In this document: positions 45,247 to 56,218 of the stretch, in pieces | Numbering within the stretch: position 1 is the first letter of the stretch | How the letters are laid out: the number at the start of each line of letters is the position of its first letter | Source: Mercurialis annua | Lineage: Eukaryota > Streptophyta > Magnoliopsida > Malpighiales > Euphorbiaceae | Reading direction: 5' to 3' | NCBI RefSeq assembly: GCF_937616625.2 | Contig: NC_065574.1 | Location: 23,849,001-23,913,000 of the forward strand | DNA: 64,000 nt | The notes under the pieces: model-generated | The model's input: the letters and a program-made list of their open reading frames with translations, nothing else | What the model was told of the DNA's origin: nothing | The model's database searches: none | Position numbers and translations under genes: made by a program

Positions 45247-47008
45247 ATGTCTTCCCTCCCAGCCTTAAACCCTAACCCTAAAATCCCCATCATCAACCCT
45301 AGTTTCAACCCCAACCGATCATCACCTTCAGCTTCCAACCATGTCGTTTACTTCGAGAATTTACCAAGGTCATGGAATTATCTCAATCTTCAGAATGCAT
45401 TCGAACGATACAACCTTTATGGTAAAATTTCAATTGCAAGAAGATTGAATTCTGGAAATCGTTGTTTAGGGTTTCTCAGAATTGACTCGTCTACCAGTAT
45501 TGATTGGATCCTATCACAGATTAACATTATCTCTATCGGGAAATATAGGTTACGTGCTTTTGTAGCTAGGTATCCAAATCCTAATACAGTTTCTTCATCA
45601 CCTATTGAACCAAAGGAGGTTAGCAAACCCATTCAGCATAATAAACCTATATCTACTGCCGTTCGTGACGAGAGGAGCTTTGCGGATGTTCTAGTTAAAC
45701 CTGCAAACAGTAATACGGCCTAGCTACAAGAACCTGTTGCAATTTTTTATTCAGAATCTGGACATATCTCGGACTGGCTTTCACGATCAGTTTCTATTTC
45801 TTTGAAATCACCGGATTCATTACTTTCTGCTAATAACTATCTCATGGATTTGAGAGTTGATTTTGAGACATCTTCCATTCTTGGTGGCTTGGATTTTCTA
45901 CTTACATTCTCATCTGCAAGAAAGCGAATGATTTTATTCGCAGCAGACCTGGTGCTAGCGATGGTTTTTTCCAGGATTATGCAAGGCTGAAAACTACGTC
46001 AAAACCTCCAATCGCTTAGCGTGGATTAATATCTATGGAGTTCCTCTAACCTTATGGACAGATAAATTTTTTATCTTCATCGGCAACCTCATTGGAGAAT
46101 CAGTTACTGTTCACGAGGAAATTGCACGGAAAGATCGTTTAGATGTTGGGGCGGTCTTAGTTTCCTTAAAAGGTGCTCGTGTTAATAAACTTTTGAAAGT
46201 TATTTATAACAATCAGTTTTGCATGATTCATGCCTTGGAAACTGACAGAGCTATCTCTTTTAGCTCAGACGAAGATGGTTCAATTTATGATTCCGAGTCT
46301 GATGTTAAAATTGAAGGGAACGATCTCAACAAAGATATTTTTGCCCAGCTAGCTTCTCCATCTTTATCTTCAGCTTCTTTAAACAGCAATCAGATCCCTT
46401 TATCAGCAAGGGATAACCTAGACAGCAACGAGATCCTTTCTCTTGGAAAGGATACCCCTTCTTTACCTCTTCTAACACCACAGGTTGGCTCTATTGTTCA
46501 AGAGACCTTACCAATTGATGATGTTTTGAACTTAAGTAATACGGTATCCGATTCTCATAATTTGCCGAATGAGAGTTTTTCTTTTTCGGCTGAGCAGACT
46601 ACACTGCAATCTGCTGATTCTACAACTTCTATACCAACACTTGAGGATCATCAGTTGACACCTATCAACAACGAATTTGTTCATTATTCTCTTGACAATA
46701 TTACGGTCAGAAAGCGCAGGGCTCACAAGACAATCTTGCCGAATGGTAATCTTATTTCAACCTCAGAACAGCAACTTTCTTCAGCCTCTGAACCATTACT
46801 TTCTTTAGCTTCTGAACCAAATTTTGAGAACATGAACAAGCTTATCATCTCTGCCAGAGAAAAAACGAACAAAGGGTCTTTTGATGAAGCCCTTAAAATT
46901 TGGGATGTGGGACATTCGATGTGTTTTTTCCACTCAGATTCAAAGGTAACGACAGTTAAACAGTTACTCCCTAACATGGAGCAAGATTTGGAAAATCAAA
47001 AAGCATGA
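45247..47008 (+). pseudogene. LINE ORF1: RRM plus DUF4283-like protein, broken
   Basis: An RNA-recognition-motif-like domain occupies residues 33-110 (VVYFENLPRSWNYLNLQNAF, then NRCLGFLRID). A TAG at 45721-45723 interrupts the frame, which then continues with NNYLMDLRVDFE and GGLDFLLTFSS. After a frameshift near 45985 it reads RLAWINIYGVPLTLWTDKFF, a DUF4283-type core. A Ser/Leu-rich tail runs to 47008. In plant L1 elements ORF1 is the RNA-binding component of the retrotransposition particle. The one stop and one frameshift abolish the protein. Confidence 0.8.
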
Positions 47009-47045
47009 TTTTCTTTCTTTGTCTCAAGGTTTTTAAATTCTCTTA

Positions 47046-50000
47046 ATGACTATTCCTTTCACTTTTATTTCTTGGAATTGCAGGGGTGGCTTGTTAAATC
47101 ATCGAAAACAGCATTTTGTTCAGAGTTTGGTCAATAAATACCACCTCTCTTTTTTTGGTTTGTTAGAAACTAAAAAGGATACGGTTGATGCTTTTCTTGT
47201 TCGTAAGCTATGGCCGAATTTATATTTTGATTTTGCATGGGTCCCGTCGGTTGGTCCTTCAAGCGGTCTTCTTGTTATTTGGAATACGATTATACTTCAG
47301 AACACTGTGATTGTTTCTGGGTCGCGCTGGATTTGCATGGATTTTACTTTTAATTCTTTGCCCATTCGTCATATACTCGTTTACGCGAGTAATCTAGCAT
47401 CAGAAAGATTGTCCCTATGGAATGAGTTGTTGCCTCTATCGATATACACGGGGCTGGTGTTTATAAGCGGAGATTTTAATGATGTTTTATCTCCTGCTGA
47501 ACGTTTCCTATGCACAGATTTCTTGCCTTCTATGATAGCTTTTCGCGACTTCCTAAACGTAGCTGAACTAGTAGATCTTCCGCTACAAGGTCGCTCCTTT
47601 ACTTGGCAAAATTCGTTCTCAAAATCTAGAATCGATAGATGTTGTTCCTCTCTGTCGGCTGTCTACGCTTGGAGCTCTAGTTCATTAACAGCCCTGTCTA
47701 GAGGGTTATCTGACCATGTTCCTATTTTATTCCAATCAAATGTCAAAATTGATTGGGGCCCAAAACCTTTTCGTTCGATTGATTCGTGGTGGGAACATTC
47801 TGAGTTTAGTAGCTTCGTTAAGAGCTCTTGGGATTCTCTTGATTCAACTACAAATCCTTTACCGCTTGTTCGAAAACTAAAGCAACTTCGAGAAAGGATC
47901 AAGACGTGGAATACGGATGTTTATGGGGATCAAAATAAGAAGAAAACTGAACTCTCTGCAGAGGTGGCACAGCTAGACATCATTGCTGATTCTAGAAGCC
48001 TTTTAGTTGGGGAAATAGAGCGTTTAGCTGATATAAAATCCCAGCTTTGATTTGTTGAAAAACGCCTAGAAAGCTTGTGGTTACAGAAGTCTAGACTGAA
48101 TTGGGCGATGCAAGGGGATAGAAATACAAAATTTTACCACACAACAGCTTCCATACACTACCGTAACAATTAGATTATGGGTATTACTGTTGGAGATGTA
48201 ACCTTTACTGAACCAGATGATATACGGTTGCAGATAAGGTCTTTCTATTTGACATTATACTCCAAGAATCATAAGGTTTTGGTGGATTATAAAGGTTTTG
48301 ACTTTAAAACGTTAACTGCAGATCAAGCTGCGGGTTTGATATGCCCATTTCATGAATCTGAAATTTATTCAGCGCTGACTTCTTGTAGTGATTCGAAAGC
48401 TCCAGGTCCTGATGGCTTTAATTTTTTCTTTTATAAACGAGCTTGGCAATTCATCAAAAGGGATGTCATAGAGTTCTTTAACTCGTTTCATTATTCGAAC
48501 TTGTTGCCGGCAGGTTTGAATTCTTCGTTTATGATTTTAATCCCAAAAGTTGTTGGTTCTTCAAATATCCGAGATTATCGACCTATCAGCTTAGTAAATT
48601 GAATTTATAAGATGTTATCTAAATGCCTCTCTGCTAGACTTGCTCCTCTTCTTCCATTTGTAATATCTGAGCATCAACACACATTTATAATGGGTAGGAG
48701 TATAATGGATTATTCAATGATTGCAAATGAATTAATCCATTTTGCGAGAAAAAGGAAAGAAAAACTTCTTGTTCTGAAGATTGATTTTCACAAAGCATTT
48801 GATTCTCTGGATTGGAGCTACTTGTTGAGTGTTATGAAATCTATGTCTTTTCCAGAAAAATGGATTACGTGGATGTCTAACTGCTTATCATCAGCTTTTA
48901 TATCTGTGCTTGTGAACAGAAGCCCTGTTGAGCCTTTCGTTCTTAAAAGAGGTGTTAGGCAAGGAGATCTGATTTCTCCCTATCTGTTTGTTTTAGCGAC
49001 AGAGGGGTTGAAAACTATCTTGCAAAAAGAAAAGGAGATTGGCCTTATTAATGGGTTTTCTTGTACTGATGATCACGACTCTGTTTCTGTTCTTCAATTT
49101 GCAGATGATACGGTCTTATTTCTTCCATATGATCTACAGCAACTTCGCAATTTGACTCGGATCCTCCGCTGCTTTAAATTAATCTCAGGTTTGAAAATCA
49201 ATTTTTATAAAAGCTCTCCGCTTGGAATTAATGTCTCTGATTCAGATTTGAGCTTAGCTTCAGATGTAGTAGGCTGCCGTATTGAGAAATTCCCTATCAG
49301 ATATATGGGATTACCTCTAGTTGTTAGTAGGATTCCTGTTTCAACTTGGGATCACGTTATTCAGCGCTTCAAAACTAAACTGTCCCTTTGGAAAGGAAAC
49401 TTGTATCTCCGGCGGGTCTGTTAGTTCTTCTGAAGTCGGTTCTTTATAGTCTTCCAATATATTTTATGTCGATTATTGGAATGCCTGTTTGTGTTCAAGA
49501 TCAGATAGAGACTTATATGCGAAAATTTCTTTGGAAAGGTGATAGCTCTTCAACTAGAGTTCTTTGTCGAATTTCTTGGAAAATTGTTTGAAGAAACTAT
49601 GAAGACGGGGGATTGGGTGTTTGTAATTTGCGAATTCGAAACCAAAGCTTGCTTTTAAAATGGTTATGGAAGTTGCGTACGTCAAATAGAGATTCTTTAT
49701 GGTTTAAGCTTATTTCAGCTTGTTCTTTTGTAACAGACTGGAATTTCTCCTTCTTGGTGATACTCAGCAGTTGTCGTTTATTTGGAGGGGCGTTAGACGA
49801 TATCGTTGTCTTGATGAGGCAGTTTGGGATCTTTTTATTAACAATAAGAGTTTCAATATCGGGAATGGAAAATCGATATCTTTATGCCATGATAACTGGC
49901 TGGGGTAGGAACGGCAGCAAGTCTCTTTCCCTGTTTATTTAATCTTTCAAATAATAAGCAAGCTAGTATCAGCTCAGTTTTGGCGAATGAGTGGAGATGG

Positions 50001-50921
50001 CGTAGAAGACTTCGGCTGGGTGAGAACAATCAGTTTGCAGATCTGTGTTTTCTTTTTCAGCAGGTTTGTAATGGATCTACAGCAGGTATTGGCAATGAGG
50101 ATGTGTTGGTTTGGAAGCTTAGCAGTCACGGATTTACAGCTGCTAGTATGGCTTCAATAATCAGGTTAGCAAATGTTCAGAATAATAATTCAGCAGCAGC
50201 AAGTAGAAGAACAGCAGCTGCTGGAATTAATAATTCTCAAGGGCAGATTTTGGCAGCTACACAAAGAAGAAGAACAACTACAGGGACCATAATTGATGAT
50301 CAGCAGGTTACAGCAGCATTTCAAGGAAGAAGAGGTGATGCAGATTCGACAGGTTTAAAATCCTCAGCTGCAACTTTCAAATTAATCTGGAAATGTGAGG
50401 CTCCTCCGAGAGTGCTTTTCTTCATGTGGACGGCACTGCATTATTGTACTCCAACGCTTTCTTTTCTTGCTTCTCGAAAGATCGTTTTGGATAGCAACTC
50501 AAGGTGTGATATTTGTGGAGAAGTTGAAACTCAAAATCATATTTTTTTGCATTGCATTTTTGCTAGGAAAATTTGGTATGAACTCCTTCACTTGATGGGT
50601 ATATCTTGGGTAATGCCTTCTTCCTTTGAGGATTTCTTTTTATAGTGGATTGCTTTAGTTCCTAATAGAGGTGTTTCGAAGCTTTGGACAACTATTTGGA
50701 TAATATTCATTTGGGAAATTTGGAAGTGTCGAAATTTGAGAGTCTTTCAGCATAAGGATTCATCAACAACAGACGTGATCTTCAAGAGTCTTAATAGTGC
50801 AGCTTTTTATTATAAATGTAAACATCCCGCTTTTGTTTACACCGGTTTAGACTTGTATAGAAATCCGGATTCAATTTTTTGTAGCTCTTTCCTTCTCTCT
50901 CGAAGTCGTAGCCTTAAGTGA
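47046..50921 (+). pseudogene. LINE ORF2: endonuclease, reverse transcriptase, zf-RVT, broken
   Basis: The APE-like endonuclease shows ISWNCRG, LLETKK, SGDFNDVLSPAER and GLSDHVPI (47046 to about 47740). RT blocks follow: SKAPGPDGF, YRPISLVN, LKIDFHKAFDSLDW, RGVRQGDLISPYLF and the catalytic LQFADDTVLFL (about 48360-49130). The C-terminus has APPRVLFFMWTALHY and the zinc-binding CDICGEVETQNHIFLHC (about 50400-50560). In-frame stops are at 48048-48050, 48171-48173, 48600-48602 and 49589-49591; frameshifts lie near 49400 and 49720-49900. Between the conserved blocks at about 50150-50370 lies an unusual low-complexity insert (see findings). Confidence 0.9.
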
Positions 50922-50993
50922 CGTAAGCTTTGAGTAGGGTTTGTTTGCCATTTCTTGTGGCGTTTTTATAAAATATATAATCATAAAAAAAAA

Positions 50994-51466
50994 GATAACA
51001 ATTGAGATTAGAGTACTAATTAAAATAAACGACCATGTTAAGATAATTATCTAGAGTACTAATTAAAATAGACTACTTAAAATATTTAATAATTACTATT
51101 TTAATTATTTCTTAATTATATAATATAAATAATTAGTGGACAATTTAAGAGATGCAAATATTATTTTCTAGACTACTTTTATCATGTTTTGACAGATCTA
51201 TGAATTAAAAATTCTTCGCAAAATAAAGTTCTTTACAAATCCTAGAGATTAACCATTTATTTTTATCATATAAATTTTCTTCCTAGATTCATAAGAAATG
51301 ATGAAATAAATTCTCTTATACAAAAAAACTCATAACATTTCTTTAGTGACAATCTAAATTTTGTGACGATTTGATATGTCATTAATTAATAGCTTTGGTA
51401 GTAATTAACTGTTAAATTATTTAAAATTCTTGTTTACTTAATGGTATCGCTAAATAATTGTATGCA
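50994..51466. other. AT-rich flank of the LINE, no gene seen
   Basis: Contains two copies of GAGTACTAATTAAAATA (51013 and 51056), the same phrase as at 45176. This suggests the LINE interrupted one repeat. Confidence 0.5.
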
Positions 51467-51666
51467 GGATTGGGATTCTCTCAAGTTTAAAATGAACTTG
51501 AGGGGGTCATGTTCACGATCTACACCGTTCATTATAAAATGAACGGTGTAGATCAAAAAGGTATAATTTTGATCAAATTAATCTACACCGCTCATTTTAC
51601 AATGAACGATGTAGATTATAAAAATGACCCCCTCAAGTTCATTTGAACTTGAGGGAATCCCAATCC
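51467..51666. mobile_element. 200-bp MITE with near-perfect 9-bp TSD
   Basis: Inverted termini of about 65 bp start GGATTGGGATTCTCTCAAGT and, from the right, GGATTGGGATTCCCTCAAGT. The flanks are TTGTATGCA (51458-51466) and TTATATGCA (51667-51675), 8 of 9 identical, as for MULE-derived MITEs. Inside, 51517-51554 is a perfect 16-bp-arm palindrome (GATCTACACCGTTCAT and its complement). A related arm, CTACACCGCTCATTTTAC, follows. Confidence 0.85.
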
Positions 51667-51675
51667 TTATATGCA

Positions 51676-52404
51676 TTTCTAACACCGAAAACTAAAAGAG
51701 AAACGATATGGATTGATGATGTTCTTTTAGTGACAGTTTTAAATTCGTCACAAATCCATCACAGTAAAAAAGTTGACAATTTTTTTATTAATAATTTTAA
51801 AGTAATAACTAAAATAAACTATTATATTAAAATAACTATTAAGATTTGAATAATAATTAAATTAAACTACTATATTAAGATAATTTTCTAGAGTACTAAG
51901 TAAAATATACTATTCAAAATATGTAATAATTACTATTTTAATTATTTTTTAATTATATAGAATTTTAAATAAAATAAACTACTTTAATGACTATTTTAAT
52001 TATTATTTGATATTTGATATTTAAATTTTCTATAAATATAACATTTAATATTAATTAAAAATGTTAAACTATTAAAAAATTATTTAAAATATATTAAATA
52101 AAATAAATTATTTCTAATTAAATACTATTTTAAATATAATTTGATAATTTGGCGAGTCACACTACGAGCCACGTGTGTAACAAGTAAAGCGACACTAGTA
52201 TAATAAAAAGTGTTGTGTTGGCTAAGATAAAATATTTTAATAATTTATTTTCTTTCTATAAAGCTTCGTCAAGAGATTTAAAAAAATAAATATAAACGTT
52301 TAACAATATATAAAAATGAATCTCAAGTCGGTAAAAATATTTGAGTCCTACACGGTAAAAGAAATTATTTCCAAGTAATAGTAGAGTCTTATGCTGATCT
52401 TTAT
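51676..52404. other. AT-rich repeat remains, no gene seen
   Basis: Further GAGTACTAAGTAAAATATAC-type copies continue the repeat of 45165 and 51004. A GCGACACTAG ending at 52198 followed by T is a possible Helitron-like 3' end. Confidence 0.4.
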
Positions 52405-53007
52405 TGATGGAGTCTGCCTTCTGATCCGGTGAATGAGACCTGCAAAACAGGGTAGAAGCTAACTGGACGGTGGTTATCCGATTAACTCTCCGATGGTAAA
52501 GTCAGTTTTGAGCTTTGAGAAGCGTTTTGAGTATATTAATGTAGTTGTGTGTTTAGGCATACCTCATGCTCCTTTTATAGTACATGATTACATATCTAGT
52601 AGAGTCGTAATAGGAAAGTGAATCCTACTTTATAGGGTTTGACCCTGTTTAGAAGTAATCTACCTTATTCAGACATGAGTCCTATTTTGGAATGTCTTCA
52701 TAAATAGTCTCGTCTTCCTAAGTTAGCGCTTATCTTCCTAAGTTAGAGTTTGTATCCAAATACGAGAGATACTTTGAGATTATGTAGTATATCTGGTAAT
52801 CTATCCGAATCCCAGGGCCGACGCGCTTTATCCGAGTTCTCAGGGATTCGGTTTTTATCTTGTTGGATGATAACACGACGGATCCTATGAATTCGGCCGT
52901 CTGCTTTATGTGTTTTGGTCCTCTTGGCGGGAGTCCGACATCGTTCTGAGAATGGATCTCCTGCGACTCAGCTCCATTATATTTAAGATAGGATTCGGTA
53001 TCTATCA
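52405..53007 (-). mobile_element. Solo LTR, 603 bp, Ty3/gypsy-type, TSD TTTAT
   Basis: This is an inverted full-length copy of the LTR at 62776-63375. On the minus strand it runs TGATAGATACCGAATCC to CAGACTCCATCA. It is flanked by TTTAT at 52400-52404 and 53008-53012, a perfect 5-bp TSD. No PBS or internal sequence follows, so internal sequence was removed by LTR-LTR recombination. It keeps the TATA box (CTATAAAAGG, minus, 52580-52571). Confidence 0.92.
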
Positions 53008-53012
53008 TTTAT

Positions 53013-53631
53013 CAACAGAAAATAGGGTAATAAAGTAATACTCTCTCTCTCCCGTTTAAGAAGGGACATATTCCATTTTTAGTTCTCTCCTATCTAAGAA
53101 GGTCATAACGTGTTTTCTGTGTCAATTTATATTGAACTTCCACTTTTATCTCTTTAGTTATTTCAATATGCATTAAATGCAACTCAATTTACAATATATT
53201 TATTTTATTATTAGGAGAAACTATACTAATTAATAGGGGTACACATGACAAAATAAAATATTGTCTTATTTTATTAATTTTTGTGCAAAACTCATTTGTT
53301 CATTATTAAACGAAATAGAGGGAGTATTTTTTTTGTTTTGCAGAGGTATATTCTCTTATAAATTTTAGTTGCATTAAATCTTTTACTTTGTGTCCATACA
53401 TTTGTGGCCAAAGGAAAAGTCCTAAGAATAATGCTAATATACATTATAAAAAAGTTACTGCAAAATTGTAAAACCGGAACTTTATTTCTCAAATACTCAT
53501 TCTTTAAAATATTTACAATTTCTATCCATCTCTCTTTACATATTCTAACCTACTAATAAAACAAACTCACCACGATCTAGCAGTTTGATGTACAAGCGTA
53601 TCAAATATCATTTTTACCGGGTTTCCTAAAT
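53013..53631. other. Intergenic, no gene seen
   Basis: AT-rich. Two GAAGG.-type repeats (TTTAAGAAGGGACATA, CTAAGAAGGTCATA) near 53060-53105. It contains the presumed upstream region of the ATL-like remnant. Confidence 0.35.
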
Positions 53632-54052
53632 ATGAATGGTGAATTAGATAACTCAAATACAGTAGATATTACAGGTAAGATTATGGTGATTGCCATCATA
53701 ATTCTATTCCTGTACTTTTTGTTTTCTTACTTCATCTTTACGCAAAATGGTTTCCGTGGAGTGCTGCAGAACCACATCCACCGCCTCAATCTCGCCGGAA
53801 CCGTCGCCGATTCATCTTCAATCCCGGGCAAGACCCAGTTCGGAGAGGGCTAGACATCTCAATACTAAGATCATTACCGGTAATTTTACCCACGACACAC
53901 ACATTCATTGTACTTTTTCTTCTCTTTTGCACAGTAACTGCTCCTCATCAACACTTACCGCCGCTCGTTATCCACCGCTATCCATCGCTTCCGCTCACTA
54001 TCTATCGATACCGCTGCTCTTAACAGTGCTTTTGATAGGGAAGAACAACTAG
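53632..54052 (+). pseudogene. ATL-type RING-H2 E3 ligase gene remnant lacking the RING
   Basis: The N-terminus MNGELDNSNTVDITGKIMVI leads into a hydrophobic segment (residues about 17-36), as in ATL proteins. After a frameshift near 53725 another frame gives LLHLYAKWF, RRFIFNPGQDPVRRG and GLDISILRSLPVI. The last is the GLD motif that precedes the RING-H2 domain in ATL ligases. Where the Cys/His RING should follow, the sequence has no zinc-ligand pattern. ATL genes are normally intronless membrane-bound ubiquitin ligases. This copy lost the RING and the frame, so it is a pseudogene. Two later frames (54130-54348 and nearby) may be scraps of its tail. Confidence 0.6.
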
Positions 54053-55060
54053 CGGCGAAAATGTGAAACTAGAAAAATGCTGCAGAGACGAAGAAATTTG
54101 ATGGAAAAGTTGATCTTCTCAGAATCATCATGATGCGCCAGACCCCATTCGTAATAGGTACATATTATCAAACTTCACTTGCCACCGTGATCCACTTGTT
54201 TCAAAAATCACTGCCGTTGCGAACAACCGTTAACCGAGTCGAAGTCACCCCGGTGACCGCTCTTCCTCCTACAGGAAACACATCAAAACAATCTGTACCG
54301 ATGGCTAACTCTGTTGATACTCAACCGTATGGTTACAATCTGCATTAGTGGCATTGATGGTAGTGTAATTATTTCCTTTTTTATTATAAAGTCTGTATAA
54401 CTAATAACTGCTTCTATGTGCATGGTGCATAGCTTACACGCGTGTCATCTTTTCAAATCCAACGAAACAACACGTCTAAAATACGTGAGATACTTTTGAA
54501 ATGTGCAGAAAATTCATATTTAGTTCCTTCGAACATTGTTTTGCAGTTCTGGAAATTGTTCTCTACATGTTTGCTCAAAATAAATGAAACTGCTAGAATT
54601 TGATCATTCGATCGAAACTCATATAACCTTTAATCTTTTTACTTGTTTGAAGAATAGTTTTTATTTGTTTCAATTATGAATAACTGTACTATTTTGGTTT
54701 TGATACTTTTTTATGTCCACTTTTTGTGGTTTCAAAAAATAAAAGTTTATATAAACTTTACTCTGTCAATTTCATTGAAAAACAAAAAGAACCCTATTTC
54801 AATTTTACTATATTTTTTAAAATTTTACTTCAAATTTTTCATCTTGAGTGATGTTCATTTCGCACTAAAAATCTGAAATGTTTTACGTAAAAACATTTCC
54901 TTCATAACAACTCTCCTATTGATTTTTAAAATAATTTTTTTTGTATATTTTGTGAATTCTTTTGTCATTTTTTAAGAAAAATTCCATCCCCAATTGGGTG
55001 TTTATTTCCACTTTGTGGGTGTTTATATCACATATGAAGAGTTATCACATTTACTTATGC
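54053..55060. other. Intergenic, no gene seen
   Basis: Low-complexity AT-rich sequence. Frames at 54130 and 54676 show no domain. Confidence 0.35.
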
Positions 55061-55061
55061 A

Positions 55062-55995
55062 AGAGGGGCATCTCAATTGGCCCCTCTAGCTTTCATCCTC
55101 TATCGTCAGTAGGTGGAATTTTTCTATTATCAAGTAAGATTAAATTGGTTTATTATATTATTTTTATTTTTAACTTAAATGATCATGTATGCTATGCTGG
55201 TGAGTCTTATTTTGAATGATTCCGACATTTCAGTTTTGCATTCTACAAAATTAAGATAATATTTATATTACTCTAGTCGATACCAACAGTAAGTAATTTT
55301 AATTTTTAAATTTTATCGTTCTATATTGCTACCGTTTGTTTAATAAATTATTCACGCTTATAATTTGTTAAACAAATGTGTAATTGGATGGCTTATTTAA
55401 TAGCCGCTAAGTCCATTTTTATATACTTTTTTAGGAGAAGACCTTTCTTCTTATATATTTATATCTTGTTATTTTTGGTAAAAAAAAAAAATTAGTCTAA
55501 ATGTTACAAAAAAATATTAATTTATAAATTACAACTGTAAATATTTTATTTGTTTGTGTTTTTTATTTTTTTGGACATATACTTCTAAATGAGGGGCCTA
55601 TCAAGCATTTCTTACTCTTTCTGTCGTCAATTGGTAGAACTTCTCTAATATCAATTAAATAATCAGGTATTCTATGCTGGTGATTGTTGCTCTGGATGAT
55701 CTTGACATTTCAATTTTTGCTTTTCTACAAAATCAAGGTAATATTTACAACACATTAGCCGCAACCAACTATAAGTAATTTTTTCATTTTTTATTATTTT
55801 ATATTTATTGTTCGTTTAACAAATTATCCATATATTGATATTTAATTTTTTAAATGAATGTGTAATTGGATGGCTCAAATAGTAGCTGCGAAGTCCACTT
55901 TTTAGTTTTTTTATTTCAAGAGGGTTTATCATCTTCATGAGATGGCCTTTCTTATTATATATTTATATATTGTTATCTTTGGTAAAAAAAAAACT
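55062..55995. repeat. Diverged direct duplication, about 525-bp period
   Basis: Two copies (about 55062-55492 and 55587-55995) share GAGGGGC.TCTCAA, CTATGCTGGTGA, CTACAAAAT.AAG.TAATATTTA, GTGTAATTGGATGGCT and CTTATATATTTATAT.TTGTTAT. Both end in GGTAAAAAAAAA. The A-run at both ends suggests a retroposed or transcribed ancestor, but no gene is recognised. Confidence 0.65.
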
Positions 55996-56218
55996 ACTAA
56001 TAAAACAACAACACTTGGCATGATTCTAACAGACGCGTCGTTAAATAGGCACGATCATGATCTTTTATTGAAAAAATTGGGTTTTACTATTTGCCGCTCC
56101 TTTTCACTTAACACCGCCCATACAAAAGACATTTTCGCCCTTCTAGCAAAATTTTCACAAAAAAGTTATCTCAACTCATTCGAACACATTCGAACAAATA
56201 CGTCAAAAGACGATTAAA
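55996..56218 (+). other. 5' flank of the MULE-OTU gene
   Basis: Noncoding leader. Duplicated CATTCGAACA (56169 and 56178 area) and CGTCAAAAGACGATTAAAATG immediately before the start codon. No TATA box or TIR was recognised. Confidence 0.35.

Larger units (their letters stand above)
45247..50993 (+). mobile_element. L1-type LINE, near full length, inactive
   Basis: Order: ORF1 with RRM and DUF4283-like parts, ORF2 with APE endonuclease, reverse transcriptase and zf-RVT, then a short 3' UTR ending in an A-rich tail (ATAATCATAAAAAAAAAG, 50978-50993). No RNase H domain is seen. Both ORFs carry several stops and frameshifts. Sequence on either side (about 45165-45200 and 51004-51035) shares GAGTACTAA.TAAAATAAAC, so the LINE landed inside an AT-rich Helitron-like repeat. 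The flanks GATAAACTAATGAC and GATAACAATTGAG could be a decayed TSD, but this is weak. Confidence 0.9.

Noticed and set aside
54130..54348. 72-codon frame after the ATL-like remnant as the missing RING
   Set aside because: It has no Cys/His zinc-ligand pattern.
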